Positions 1 to 10,549 of a DNA stretch of 64,000 nt are shown here, piece by piece. Numbering within the stretch: the stretch's first letter is position 1; each line of letters starts with the position of its first letter. A program made the translations under genes and the position numbers. Under the pieces are notes generated by a model. It did no database searches, was not told the DNA's origin, and was given only the letters and a program-made list of their open reading frames with translations. The stretch spans positions 2,935,001-2,999,000 of the forward strand of contig OX453282.1 of the NCBI GenBank assembly GCA_949710005.1. Direction: 5' to 3'. Source of the stretch: Ricordea florida (taxonomy: Eukaryota > Cnidaria > Anthozoa > Corallimorpharia > Ricordeidae).

Positions 1-2495
1 GCTTCTTTAGGCCTTTATTAAATACTGATATTTTGATTACTTAAAGCTGTTCTGATCTACTGGTTTCTAAAGGTTCCTACTATGTTAAGAACTATTGCTG
101 TTAATGACTCTACCAAATGCCTTACCTGTTGGAGAGGTAGTAAATGTAGAGCCTGTTGATAAATAAATTCAGTTGATAACAAGAAAAATCAAATATCATA
201 TTACAAGCAATATTTCAACTAGCCCAGCTCTAAAAATTTATTAGAATCGATGTATTTCAGGGTGTACTGGACATGTGTGGAAATGTACAATTTTAAATTG
301 CACAAATAAAACACTTCTACAAATATGATTGAAGAGGCCAGGAGACAAACTATAATCTTCTTAATAGAAACTAGGCAAATGAATACACAAGACACAAATG
401 AGTGAACAACAAATAAATAACAAATAACTGAAAAAGAAAACACCTTTGAACAAAGGACTAATATAAACTATTTTAAATCATTCTAAAAGTTTTTTGGCCA
501 ACATAAGAGTAACGCACTGTATGTGTGTAAGCTCTGTCATTAAGTATATTCGATATTTCTTCATCTTGATAGACTCTTGAGTTGGGTGCACATGGCACTC
601 TGTATAAACATTCTTCTCGGCGTCTTCTTTTCCACTTGTGCTTGTTTTCCTAAGTTCTTGGTCTTGCGTCAAGACTTTTCGGCAATCCTGCCCTCCTCAG
701 GTGACTGTGATTACCATTATCAATTACCTTCACTTTGTTTTTTTTTCATTTTCATCTGTATTACTAATTTTTTGTAAAATTGTAAAACTAATAATGCTGT
801 GATTCTTTGTGTATATGCTTTAAAAAACCTTTGATAAAATATTAAATATAAATGAACTAATGATGAGGCACGATACAACACTTTCGATATGCCAGGTAAG
901 TAAAAAATAAATACAATTTAGCTCAATTACATCATTTACCTTATAGTTTCTTTCATATTCCATACAAATTTATCAACTGATCTTTTCTTGACCTTGGCTA
1001 TCACAGGCTTAAAAAACTAAGTCAAGAATGAGATTTTTCCCACGTAGCAAGAAAGAGCCAACCTGTAAGTTCAGTGCGAGAGTTGTAAACTTAGACACCT
1101 TTTTGTCTGTTCTCATGTTTCAAAAAGCTTTAATATAAAAGGGAAAAGAAAGCCTAAAGAATGGGCTAGTTAGGCATCCCAAGGCTTTGGCGTAAAAAGT
1201 GCTCTGTAAAAAATAACCAAGGAAAAAAATGACCCGGAAAGACGTAGAAATCGTAGTAAAACTGAAAATGACCCTCCAACGTATTAGCAAAAGTTCATTT
1301 CTAGCCAATCACTGATGAGTATTTGTAACAATTTGTTGCAGGCGTTTAGAAATTCCCGCCATTTTTCAATGATCAGCCTAGCCCCAGGACCTTCTCTAGT
1401 GTCTCAGCTTACCACCAGCGAACACTTGAATGTTTATTTTTCTGTCTCTTAATCTCTCAAGTTATCAGGGGCACCCAACGAGAATATAGTTCAAAACCAC
1501 TTAAACATAGTATTGTTAAAGTGTTTTAGTATTTAAAAGGTAGATATAAGCATATTTTTTTCTTAAATTTTTCTAATCTGTTCGGATATCCTAGCTGAAA
1601 GTCTTGTGATCCGAAAATTATAGCGATCAAAACTTACCTTTTCGAAAATTTCAGCCAGAAAAAAGGCTCCCGAAAATTCTAGGTGACCTTTTAACGTTAA
1701 AAATCCGTTAAAAATTGGCAATAATACCATTTTTTAGATGTTTGAAAATCCTAGGAGAGGCAAACAAGCAAGAAATTTTTTTAACAAATGTTCCGAAAAT
1801 TCTAGATCTCAATCGTCTTCCGAACAGATCTTTTCCGAAAATTGACGTTGGGTACCCTGAGTTATGATCACAATGTTTACCACGGGAATTACCATTTCCT
1901 TGGCTTTCACATTAAGCCATACAACTCTCAATTAACTAGCACGTCTGAGGTTGGTTTATTCCCTGATAACTGGAAAAACGTGAGGTTGACTCCAGCGAAA
2001 AATGGAGCTTAGGATTCGTCAAGTTACCGCGGGATCTTGCAAGAAAAACGGGTCCCTCCAGTGGAAAAAACATTTCTCTGTTACCAAGAACTATATTGAA
2101 AACTTGGCATTGATCACAATTAAAACCAATTCAAGGTTGATTCCTCTGCCAAAAACCCAACTTAAGAAACCGCTTGCTGAATAGATAAGTTGTTTTAGAA
2201 TTGCAAAACATACTCCAAATTAGCGTGCTATGTGATTCGCATTGCGTCTAAAGCTTCGCTTACAGACAAAAAAGTATCCCTCTTTCACATCTGGTAGGTA
2301 GACATTTTTAAGATCTTACTGAGTGTCGTTGGTTTTCTTTTGGTTTATTAGTCGGGCAACCGACTATACTAGGTTTACCCTCGAGTTTCATCGCAAATCG
2401 CAGTCACGTGCAATGTGGAATACCGCAGACACGTAATACGGGCGCATCCTTTCTACGATGTCGAAGTGTTCGAAGTCGATGGCGAATATGTTGAA
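1..2495. other. non-coding host DNA, no gene seen
   Basis: AT-rich sequence in which open frames are short, on both strands, and resemble no protein family I recognise. No convincing splice-bounded exon or repeat array was seen. It is probably intergenic or intronic. Confidence 0.5.
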
Positions 2496-3034
2496 AACTT
2501 CCCTGCTAGCAGAGGCCTCTTTTCCTTGTATTCAGCGTGCGGGAGAAAAGAGACCTCTGCCATGGGTCGAATCGGTCTTTGATCAAGCCGCCGTCCGCGG
2601 TCGTGGACGGAGGTTTTAAAATGCATGCTCCCTATATTGTTTGCTGACCGTATCTTGAGCCCTCTGAGTCTCGCGCATACATTTAAGCTACTTCCGCTGT
2701 CATTTGATGAGCCCGCATAGGAACATGGCGTCCCTGTAAACAGAACTTAACTCGTGAAGTTACAACATTTACTTTCTCTCGTCTTGGATAGGATGCAGGA
2801 TGGAAAGATTAAAATCTTAGTAATGTCCACGATCGCTAAAGCTGGATAAATTGGTCGAACTCGAAGCAGAATGCACGTCATGGTTTGCCAATCTTCACGT
2901 CATGGTTCGGTCGCCTACGGTCGCTAAGAAACCGCAGTGCATGCTCAACACAGACCGATTCGACCCATGGCAGAGGTCTCTTTTCTCCCGCACGCTGAAT
3001 ACAAGGAAAAGAGGCCTCTGCTAGCAGGGAAGTT
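2496..3034. repeat. fold-back element with 83-bp inverted arms
   Basis: Bases 2496-2578 are repeated as the reverse complement at 2952-3034, essentially without mismatch, around a spacer of about 370 bases. The outer flanks diverge immediately. This is a MITE or fold-back type insertion. Open frames that cross the right arm on both strands are products of the repeat rather than genes. Confidence 0.8.
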
Positions 3035-5024
3035 GAAAACAAATGGTGTCATCTTTTCTACGCTCAAACATTCAGACCCACACACCGTTCGCGGTAGACC
3101 CACTCTAAAAGATGGCGTGTGTAATGTGCGTAGTATTTCGAAACTGGTCGTTTCGCGAAATGAAAATAGCAAAAGAATCAAATGATTTAGCGAATGTCTC
3201 ACTAGAATCAAACCAGAAATCAAACGAGTTACCAGTGAACAGAAAATGTGGACAGAGTGACAGAAGAGCATTTGCTGATAAAGGCAACGTGCCTTGCGAT
3301 GAAACTCGAGGAAACGACAACAAAGATGCCACGTTGGAAACCAGGACCTTGGTACCCTTAGCATTTCTTTTTTGGACCACTCCGCACCATAAGTGGTCAA
3401 CACTCATAACAGCACGTCTACCTGTTGTCCGACTTACGATCTTAGATCGTCTTGCTGATATTTAAATCACTCGTGTTTTAAATATAATGACATACTTTAT
3501 ACAAAATGAAACTGGTGAAGCCACAACCATGTGTTTGAGCTTAAATAAACTAGAACTGCGTGCGCCTAAAAAGAGAAATCTCCCGACATAGATCTAGAAA
3601 TCGCGCTGTTCAAGTTCTCTGCCGCAAGATTCCTGTTGAGCACCCTAAGTATAAATGACAACTGGTCGACACCGTTATTTGTTTTCTTGAAAATTACTCA
3701 TATCTTTACCTATATCTTGACCTATAAACGTAAATGCAAAGAAAGAAGTAATGAATTCCAAATCGTTTTCAATCCGTTTACAAAGTCAGACTTTTTTCCG
3801 TGTCTTCGGTCCCGGAAGTTATGAAAACAACCATAAAAATTTTGCATGTAAATTACCTTTTTAAAGTGATTATCGGCTGAACTGTAACATCAGATTTTAA
3901 TTAGAAAGTTGAGTGACCATATTACTCGTAATAAACGCGTAAAATTCATTTTATGTGTCGCGATGGCGGGTATTCCTGCACTCTGACGAGATAATCATTT
4001 GATGAGGCGCTAGATTAAGTATGTGCGTCCAGAAGGCAGGAAGCAAAAAAAAAAAGAGCTTCATTATCTTTCTTACCTGCTGCCGAATACCGTGCGAGAA
4101 AGATCCAAAGGATAGCTAACCTAAGAGCCATTTTGAGCGGTGGATAGCTTGCCGTAGCGAAAATTTCAGTCACTTTTTAACTTCATTTCCTCACATACTA
4201 AACCACGGCTCACTCGAAAAGGTTGACTCGTTAATGTAATTATGCAGCGCTACGCCTGGCTGACACTGTTTGTTCAGTGACAGATGCGAGCCACAGCACC
4301 AATACCTACTTGATTAGCATAACATTACTTAACAATCTAACTGGTATTTCTCTTTCGAAGAAGATTGAATACTTCCCCTTGTGTGTCTCAGACAGAAGTT
4401 GACATCACAGATAAACGTGCTTTCCCTTTTAGAGCACAGAACAGAGTACATCACAAGCTTTTGGGCATACAAAAAACACATTACTTTGTCCACTAGAAAG
4501 GCTTCAATAAATTTTTATACTCCTTGACATACTAATTAACAATAAGAATGTGCTAAAGTTAATTAAAATACAACATTATTGATAAAGAAGATATTCAAAT
4601 GCTTTCTCAGTGATTTTGTTAATAGCTTTTGTGTTAATATCACATCCATGAGAAAGGCTCTGTTAAGAGGAGATCGACGTTAGCCAATTAACAAATGGCG
4701 CACTCTCTTGAGCTGACTTCCCTCTGATTGATTACAGATGACGTCACAAATTATTCAAAATGGAACGCGGAGGTAATGAATAATATTGAGACTGGTAATA
4801 TAAATTCTTCTTTTGTCACACGACATTTTTTACGATGAACAACTGCAGCATGATACTTGTGACCTCTCAATGACCAATGGTAAGTGCTGTTATATTCCAT
4901 GGTATTTCATCACAGCCTATGCGCTGAAACAGAACCTCTGTTGCTATTGGCTATATCGTTCTATGACGTGTCAGGGTAACAGCTATCACGGTGGTCTCAC
5001 GCATCTTGCTGGGTCGCTGGGCAT
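3035..5024. other. non-coding host DNA
   Basis: Three mutually overlapping frames on both strands around 3105-3465 have no recognisable domain and lack codon character. The rest is AT-rich and featureless apart from a short poly-A near 4047. Nothing here can be supported as a gene. Confidence 0.45.
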
Positions 5025-5159
5025 TATCGTCGTGTACGGGTTAACCAACTACGTCATTATCGTACTCCCATCGGTTTTCACGATTACCTAACCATCGTCA
5101 ATCGTACTCCCCTCGGTTTTCGAGACAAACTTATCACCCTAGACAAACGGAAGTGCCGA

Positions 5160-5432
5160 AGGTGAAATGGTTCTATTCCACAAACTTGATCTTTTTGTCG
5201 AAATCCCTGTGACACTGTGACACTGCCGGATGTGAAATTTTTCCATTTCACAACCTTCATCTTTTTGTCGAAATCCCCGTGACAGTGTGACATTGCCGGA
5301 TGTGAATTTTTTCCATTTCACAACCTTGATCTTTTTGTCGAAATCCCTGTGACACTGTGACACTGCCGGATGTGAAATTTTTATATTTCACAACCTTCAT
5401 CTTTTTGTCGAAATCCCTGTGACACTGTCCCA
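5160..5432 (-). repeat. tandem minisatellite, left arm
   Basis: About four units of roughly 60 bp carry the shared core CTTTTTGTCGAAATCCC, then GTGACACTGTGACACTGCC and a block reading TTCCATTTCACAACC. The frames translated from it are repeat artefacts. It mirrors the array at 7190-7570. Confidence 0.8.
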
Positions 5433-5687
5433 TCACGTGCGAGTACCGACTTTACACAAACCTCATTATAGCAAGTGAACAAAGTACAATCTCCACATGT
5501 ACTACAAAAAAATGGGATGAAAATGCAAAATGCAGTATGAAATACCCCACGCCAGTGACTGAAACTCGGCGAGCTACTAGAACAAGAAAGGGTCCTTACA
5601 TCCATCCTCCTATCGAGTATAAAAGCTGAAAAAAACACGCCAATAACTGAGTGATACCGAGCATTGGCCTCTATCGCTCTCCTTATC

Positions 5688-5730
5688 GGCAACTGACGAG
5701 ATCCAGAAGGATCGAAACCGCGGTATTGCC
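5688..5730 (+). ncRNA. type I hammerhead self-cleaving ribozyme
   Basis: The full hammerhead layout is present. Stem I is GGCAA (5688-5692) with TTGCC (5726-5730). The first core block CTGACGA starts at 5693. Stem II is GATCC/GGATC around an AGAA loop (5700-5713). The second core block GAAA is at 5714-5717. A short stem III, ACC/GGT with a 2-nt loop (5717-5724), is followed by the GUA cleavage triplet ending at 5725. Minimal hammerheads with a tiny stem III are known from the terminal repeats of Penelope-like retroelements. A Penelope-type RT tail 500-750 bp downstream agrees with that source. Confidence 0.85.
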
Positions 5731-6203
5731 TGAGTTTTTATGGCCATGAGCCTGCTAACATTAGAGGGTCTATTAGCTGACCACGCTCAAACCAGCAATG
5801 ACTGTTGATGAAAACAAGGGAGCAACGAAGATGAATGTGAACCACCAGGCGGGAAAACGATCAGCCCGACAAACTGGAACAGGAACATGAACGTTCCCAA
5901 GCAGCGCTAAAATCCCTGAAGAAACACCTAGAAAGAAAGACTTGCCCAAAGTCGCTACAATACCTAGAAAGAGCCCGCATAAGAGCGGGTAATCACTTCA
6001 GGAGAGACACTAAACGTCTTCGCTCAAAAGCTGAGCAAGACTATCTACAAGCGCTGATAACTTAATTTTCACAATCGAAACATCGAAGGCCTCCGCACAG
6101 CCACAAGACAAGAAAAACGAGTTCAGGCCAACAAAAAACAAAGGAACATAAAAGTTAACAAAGGCGAAAGATTTGCAAAAAAGTCTATACTAGACATTAG
6201 AAC

Positions 6204-6479
6204 TCATTTCAAAGCTACTTTAGTGAAACATTTCAAGCAGAAATTACATTTCATGAGAGAAAGGCTGCCCTACAACAGAAACGTAAACAAGACAAGCGAA
6301 TCTTGCCTTTTGTAACACAATATCGCCCATCAGTGCCTAACTTAAAGCAAATACGTGTGCAGAACTGGCATTTAATTCAAGAACAACCATTGCTTAGAAG
6401 AATATTCAAAGATCCCCCTATTGTCTCGTACAAAAGGGGCAGATCCCTAAAGGATATACTCGTTAGAGCAAAGCTATAA
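6204..6479 (+). pseudogene. Penelope-like element, end of the reverse-transcriptase region (fragment)
   Basis: An open segment ends at a TAA (6477-6479). Its end has the pattern usual for the RT-to-linker region of Penelope-like elements: PFVTQYRPSVPNLKQI, WHLI, LLRRIFKDPPIVSYKRGRSL, LVRAKL. No upstream RT palm motifs and no clean GIY-YIG nuclease follow, so the copy is truncated on both sides. It lies inside the composite element, downstream of the hammerhead ribozyme. Confidence 0.7.
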
Positions 6480-6587
6480 CCGGCTATTACACGGTGGATG
6501 GGAGTTGTGCAGGCCCGTCACCCCATTGTTATCTCCGTAAAATTTAGTCCTGTCGATTTGCCAACGAAATAATACTGTTTGCGAGAT

Positions 6588-6923
6588 CTAGTGTAACTCC
6601 ACTTTAATGGGAAAGATAAATGGCACATCTTCTTTAGTTATGTTGTCCACTATCCATGCATCGTGTCCAATAATCTCGTGTCCCACAGCACATACATATA
6701 CACGACTAACCAGCAACACCGTAGTTTTTTGTCCATAGAGCTTCCGCGGCAAGTCTTTCTCGGTAATCCCACATTTCCATTTCTTAGGAAGAAGACGCGC
6801 ACATCGGTCTGAATGATTGTCTTTGTTGCAATACAAACCAGATGAAAAAATATTCGGGAACTGAACCAAAGGATCCCACAAGATTACCGGAGGGAATAAG
6901 TAATCCAAATGACATGGTTGCAT
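6588..6923 (-). pseudogene. fragment of a transposon-associated cysteine/histidine-rich protein (DUF6729-like)
   Basis: A 111-residue frame contains the run PPVILWDPLVQFPNIFSSG, then spaced Cys residues and LVSRVYVCAVGHEIIGHD. This order resembles the conserved block I associate with DUF6729 proteins that are highly multiplied in cnidarian genomes and linked to mobile DNA. The frame has no proper start or downstream domains, so it is a remnant. The family name is from memory and tentative. Confidence 0.4.
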
Positions 6924-8039
6924 TTTGCTATATCGGCTCAGAAGGAAGAGCAGGTGTAATTATTTGTGGACCATGGGGATTCAGATCGAATGATTGAGTC
7001 AACTGTAACAACTATTCTTTAATTTCTGTACGGAGCTCCATTTAGAAGAACCTTCGAACTCAACATGACTGCCGATGGTCACAAATCAATAAATCAACAC
7101 GTCACCCTGTCTGATTTTATTTCAGACAAGTATTATCTTCCGGTAGTATCGCATGGATTTCTGGTACTGTCACAGTGTCACGTTTCGAAAAAAGGTCGAT
7201 GTTGCAGAATAGGACCGATTAACTTCAGGCAGTGTCACAGTGTCACGGGGATTTCGAAAAAAAGATGAAGGTTGTGAAATGGAAAAATTTCACATCCGGC
7301 AGTGTCACGCTGTCACAGAGGTTTCGAAAAAGATGAAGGTTGTGAAATGGAAAAATTTCACATCCGGCAGTCACAGTGTCACGGGGATTTCGACAAAAAG
7401 ATCAAGGTTGTGAAATGGAAAATTTTCACATCCGGCAGTGTCACAGTGTCACAGGGATTTCGACAAAAAGATGAAGGTTGTGAAATGGAAAAATTTCACA
7501 TCCGGCAATGTCACAGTGTCACAGGGATTTCGACAAAAAGATGAAGGTTATGAAATGGAAAAATTTCATCTCCGGCACTTCCGGTTGGTGATAAGTTTGT
7601 CTCGAAAACCGAGGGGAATACGATTGACAATGGTTAGGTAATCGTGAAAACCGAAGGAATAACGATAATGACGTAGTTGGTTAACCCGCACACGACGATA
7701 CTACCTCTCGCTGCAAACAACAAGCCATTCATGACAATACTGAGACTACACGCAACGAAAAAGAAAAGGCTATCAGTTCCTTTCTTCCTCTTTTCATCAA
7801 AGCACTTCTCCCGGCATCTAATTCTTAATCATTAACAGTTTCTCTCATGTGGTTTTCTATGAGACTGACAAATCAAAACTTTAATTCCTTTTTTCCGTTT
7901 TTTAGACTCCGTGTAGATCATTGACAAGTTCGTTATCCGTCAGGGATTTCAGAGGAACAGTTTCAACCTAATGGACAATCTTTAACTAAGTACGACCTGA
8001 CAAAAGCCACCAGTTTTACTAGAAACGCTGCGTACTTAC

Positions 8040-8321
8040 ATTCAACTGTCAGTGTAGCAGTATTAGAAGTCCTACTCCCTTCACTATTGTTTGCTACACA
8101 TTTGTACTCTCCGTCATCTGTCCTGTTTACATTTGTTATATTCAGCTGTGTTCCATCTTGACTGATACTGATTCTGGAATCCGCACTGGCATCTATCTCT
8201 TTATTTCCCTTGTACCACATGATTGTGGGTGTTGGCACTCCACTTGCATTGCAATATAGGGTCACGTGTTCTCCTTCGTTCTTAGTTTCACTCTGTGGAT
8301 GACTGGTGAATTCAGGCCGAT
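8040..8321 (-). CDS. Ig-domain exon (I-set), copy 1
   Basis: A 282-bp exon with acceptor CTGTTACAG before 8321 and donor GTAAGT after 8040. It encodes one Ig domain: the first Cys in VTLYCNASG, the Trp in IMWYKG, and DDGEYKC with the second Cys. Exon ends are phase 1-1, the usual form of shuffled Ig modules. It is the most diverged of four neighbouring copies and the last one on the minus strand before the composite element at 5.0-7.7 kb. No signal peptide or membrane exon was found, so the parent protein is unknown. Confidence 0.8.
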
Positions 8322-8450
8322 CTGTAACAGAAATAAAAGGTATATCTCTTATTATCAGCCAGTAAACAAGACAAACTAGCATTTGCTTGCACGACTCATA
8401 CCCAATTCAAGGAACCAATAAATAGTGTGCTAATAAAATTCTATGCTTAC

Positions 8451-8732
8451 ATTCAACTGTCAGTGTTCCAGTATTAGAAGTACTGTTCCCTTCATTGTTG
8501 CTTGCTACACATTTGTACTCTCCGTCATCTGTCCTGTTTACATTTGATATATTCAGCTGTATTCCATCTTGACTGATACTGATTCTGGAATCCGCACTGG
8601 CGTTTATCTCTTCATTTCCCTTGTACCACGTGATCGTTGGTTTTGGCACTCCAATAGCATTACAAGATAGAGTCACGTGTTCTCCTTCGTTCTTAGTTGT
8701 ATTCTGTAGATGGCCGGTGAATTCAGGGCGAT
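8451..8732 (-). CDS. Ig-domain exon (I-set), copy 2
   Basis: A 282-bp phase 1-1 exon with acceptor ACTTACAG and donor GTAAGC. It encodes an Ig domain with Cys in MTLSCNAIG, TITWYKG and DDGEYKC. It is very close in sequence to copies 1 and 3, with single-residue changes such as N/S and I/T. The flanking intron toward copy 3 is nearly identical to that between copies 3 and 4, so duplication of the unit was recent. Confidence 0.8.
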
Positions 8733-8824
8733 CTGTAAGTCAAACAAGAGAGTTATATATAATTACAAACCAGAAAACACAAACAAGCATGCGTCTACTT
8801 GCACAAGAAAATATCAAAACTTAC

Positions 8825-9106
8825 ATTCAACTGTCAGTGTAGCAGTATTAGAAGTGCTGTTCCCTTCACTATTGTTTGCTACACATTTGTACTCTCCGTC
8901 ATCTGTCCTGTTTACATTTGTTATATTCAGCTGTGTTCCATCTTGACTGATACTAATTCTGGGATCTGCACTGTCAGCTACATGTGAGTCTTCTTTCTGC
9001 CACGTGATTGTAGGTGTTGGCACTCCAATAGCATTACAAGATAGAGTCACGTGTTCTCCTTCGTTCTTAGTTGTACTCTGTAGATGGCTGGTGAATTCAG
9101 GGCGAT
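8825..9106 (-). CDS. Ig-domain exon (I-set), copy 3
   Basis: A 282-bp phase 1-1 exon exactly 374 bp from copy 2. The domain has both Cys (MTLSCNAIG, EYKC) and the core Trp (TITWQKE). The segment between the beta strands differs (EDSHVADSADPR), suggesting local diversification of one loop on a conserved frame. Confidence 0.8.
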
Positions 9107-9198
9107 CTGTAAGTCAAACAAGAGAATTATATATAATTACAAACCAGAAAACACAAACAAGCATGCGTCTACTTGCACAAGAAAATATCAAAACTTAC

Positions 9199-9474
9199 AT
9201 TCAACGGTCAGTGTTGCAGTGTCAGAAGTGCTGTTCTCTTCACTGTTGCTTGCTACACATTTGTACTCTCCACTGTCTGTCCTGCTCACATTTGTTATAT
9301 TCAGTTGTCTTTTATCATGTGTGATAAAGATTCTGGCACTGGTAGTTATATTTGCGTTTTCCTTGTACCAAGTGATAGTCATTTCCGAGTCTCCTGTGGC
9401 ACTGCACTTGAAGACAGCGTGCTTCCCTTCTTTGACCGTGAGCGAACTGGGAGTCATCTCTGCCGCTGGAGAAA
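9199..9474 (-). CDS. Ig-domain exon (I-set), copy 4
   Basis: A 276-bp exon again offset by 374 bp from copy 3 at its donor end. It encodes an Ig domain with VFKCSATG, TITWYKE, DSGEYKC. It is more diverged at its start (SPAAEMTPSSLTVKEG), and its acceptor-side intron is not part of the duplicated unit. It is the most 5' exon seen for this minus-strand gene. Confidence 0.75.
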
Positions 9475-10014
9475 CTGTTCATGTAAGTCAGAAAGCATAA
9501 GATATTCTAGTTTCGAACCTCAAGTACTAAACGGACAAAACTAGAGTGTCTTGTCTTGGGTATGGGACCGGTCATTATTTAGAAGCAAGAGAAAATGAGG
9601 TAAGAGAACGCATCTTCCATACTGGGTTCTCTTACTATGATAAAGGGGACAGAATCTTGTTTTAGATCCGGAAAGTATTTTAACTGACCAATGGCTGATG
9701 TCCTTATCATCACGTGGTTGTAATCTCAATTCGTCATATGGAAACCGCGCAGCCATGGAAAGAGACATAAAAAGATTCCACGCTAAAAATAGATTCTGTC
9801 CCCTTATTATATCTGACGGTGTTATCTTCTCTTTCCTCATTTTCTCTTGTTTAGGAGGGGGTGTGGAGGAAAAACGTTTGAGGGGAGGGGGGTTCGGGAG
9901 TATATTTTTAGTTTATAAGGATAAGATAAGATAATATAACTTTATTTATACACGGTATTTCCATCAGCTTAATTAATTATGACCACAGCCTCACTATCTA
10001 CTTAGTTACAATCA
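9475..10014. other. non-coding interval
   Basis: No domain-bearing frame. A G-rich tract (about 9855-9900) and an AT-rich stretch precede the LINE. It could hold an upstream exon of the Ig gene, but none was recognised. Confidence 0.4.
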
Positions 10015-10549
10015 ACAACAACAACAACAACTTTATTTAAATTTGGAAATATAACAAAAGATACACTGGGACTGGCTTGCAGTTGGCGAGGCTATTCGAG
10101 GCAGGCCAGGCTACATAATTTACTACAAACTAGACAAATACAAAGAAAAATAACGGACAAGAGAATTACTTTTTCATTTTCACGATGATCGTATCCACAT
10201 CAATATAGGAGTCTTCAGTTTCAAGGATATCGAGTAGCATTTCTTCTAGTGATCTTTTAAAAGCTTTTTTCGTTCTTTCTTTAAGAATTTGAGGTATTCC
10301 ATTCCAAATTTTGACCCCAACACGTGAAAAAGCATTTCGTTTGACATTGAGTCGAGATTCTTTAGTACAAAAATGTTCAGAAGTTGAGGCACGTGTGTTG
10401 TAAGTATGAACACTAGAAATTCGAGAGAAGAGTTTCAAAATATTATCCGGAGCAGTGTTTTTATTTACATCACACATAAGACTACAAACGGATTCATAAT
10501 ATAGAGACTGTAAAGGTAGTTCTTGAGTTCTTTGTTTGCTTTTCTCCAT
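10015..10549 (-). mobile_element. 5'-truncated LINE (CR1/L2-type), minus strand
   Basis: The frame at 10166-10549 ends like the C-terminus of CR1/L2-type reverse transcriptases: SSVHTYNTRAS, then GVKIWNGIPQ and a basic tail. The 3' end, read on the minus strand, finishes with AAATAAAG followed by a (GTT)n microsatellite at about 10015-10031. That is the same tail structure as the LINE at 49.7-51.4 kb. There is no endonuclease and no catalytic RT, so it is a dead 5'-truncated copy. Confidence 0.7.

Larger units (their letters stand above)
5025..7700. mobile_element. composite element with long inverted terminal repeats
   Basis: The left end (from TATCGTCGTG at 5025) reappears inverted at the right end (CACGACGATA ending at 7700). 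The arms of roughly 400-500 bp hold matching unique stretches, including GGTTAACC and GAGACAAACTTATCACC-type blocks, followed by tandem minisatellite units of the same family in opposite orientation. The inside is Penelope-like debris with a hammerhead ribozyme and a transposon-protein fragment. A DNA-transposon-like carrier with nested retroelement material is the simplest reading. No transposase of its own was identified. Confidence 0.65.
8435..9210 (-). repeat. tandem duplication of Ig exon plus intron (374-bp period)
   Basis: Exon ends at 8451, 8825 and 9199 are exactly 374 bp apart. The intron between them carries the same TATATATAATTACAAACCAG and CATGCGTCTACTTGCACAAG text in both copies. 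Intron identity shows recent unequal crossing-over or gene conversion. Confidence 0.85.

Noticed and set aside
2945..3465. Three overlapping frames of 100-152 codons on both strands
   Set aside because: They overlap one another and the fold-back arm, lack domains and contain no splice-supported borders, so they are chance frames.
4813..5091. 92-codon plus-strand frame
   Set aside because: It runs into the inverted terminal repeat at 5025 and shows no domain or splice signals.
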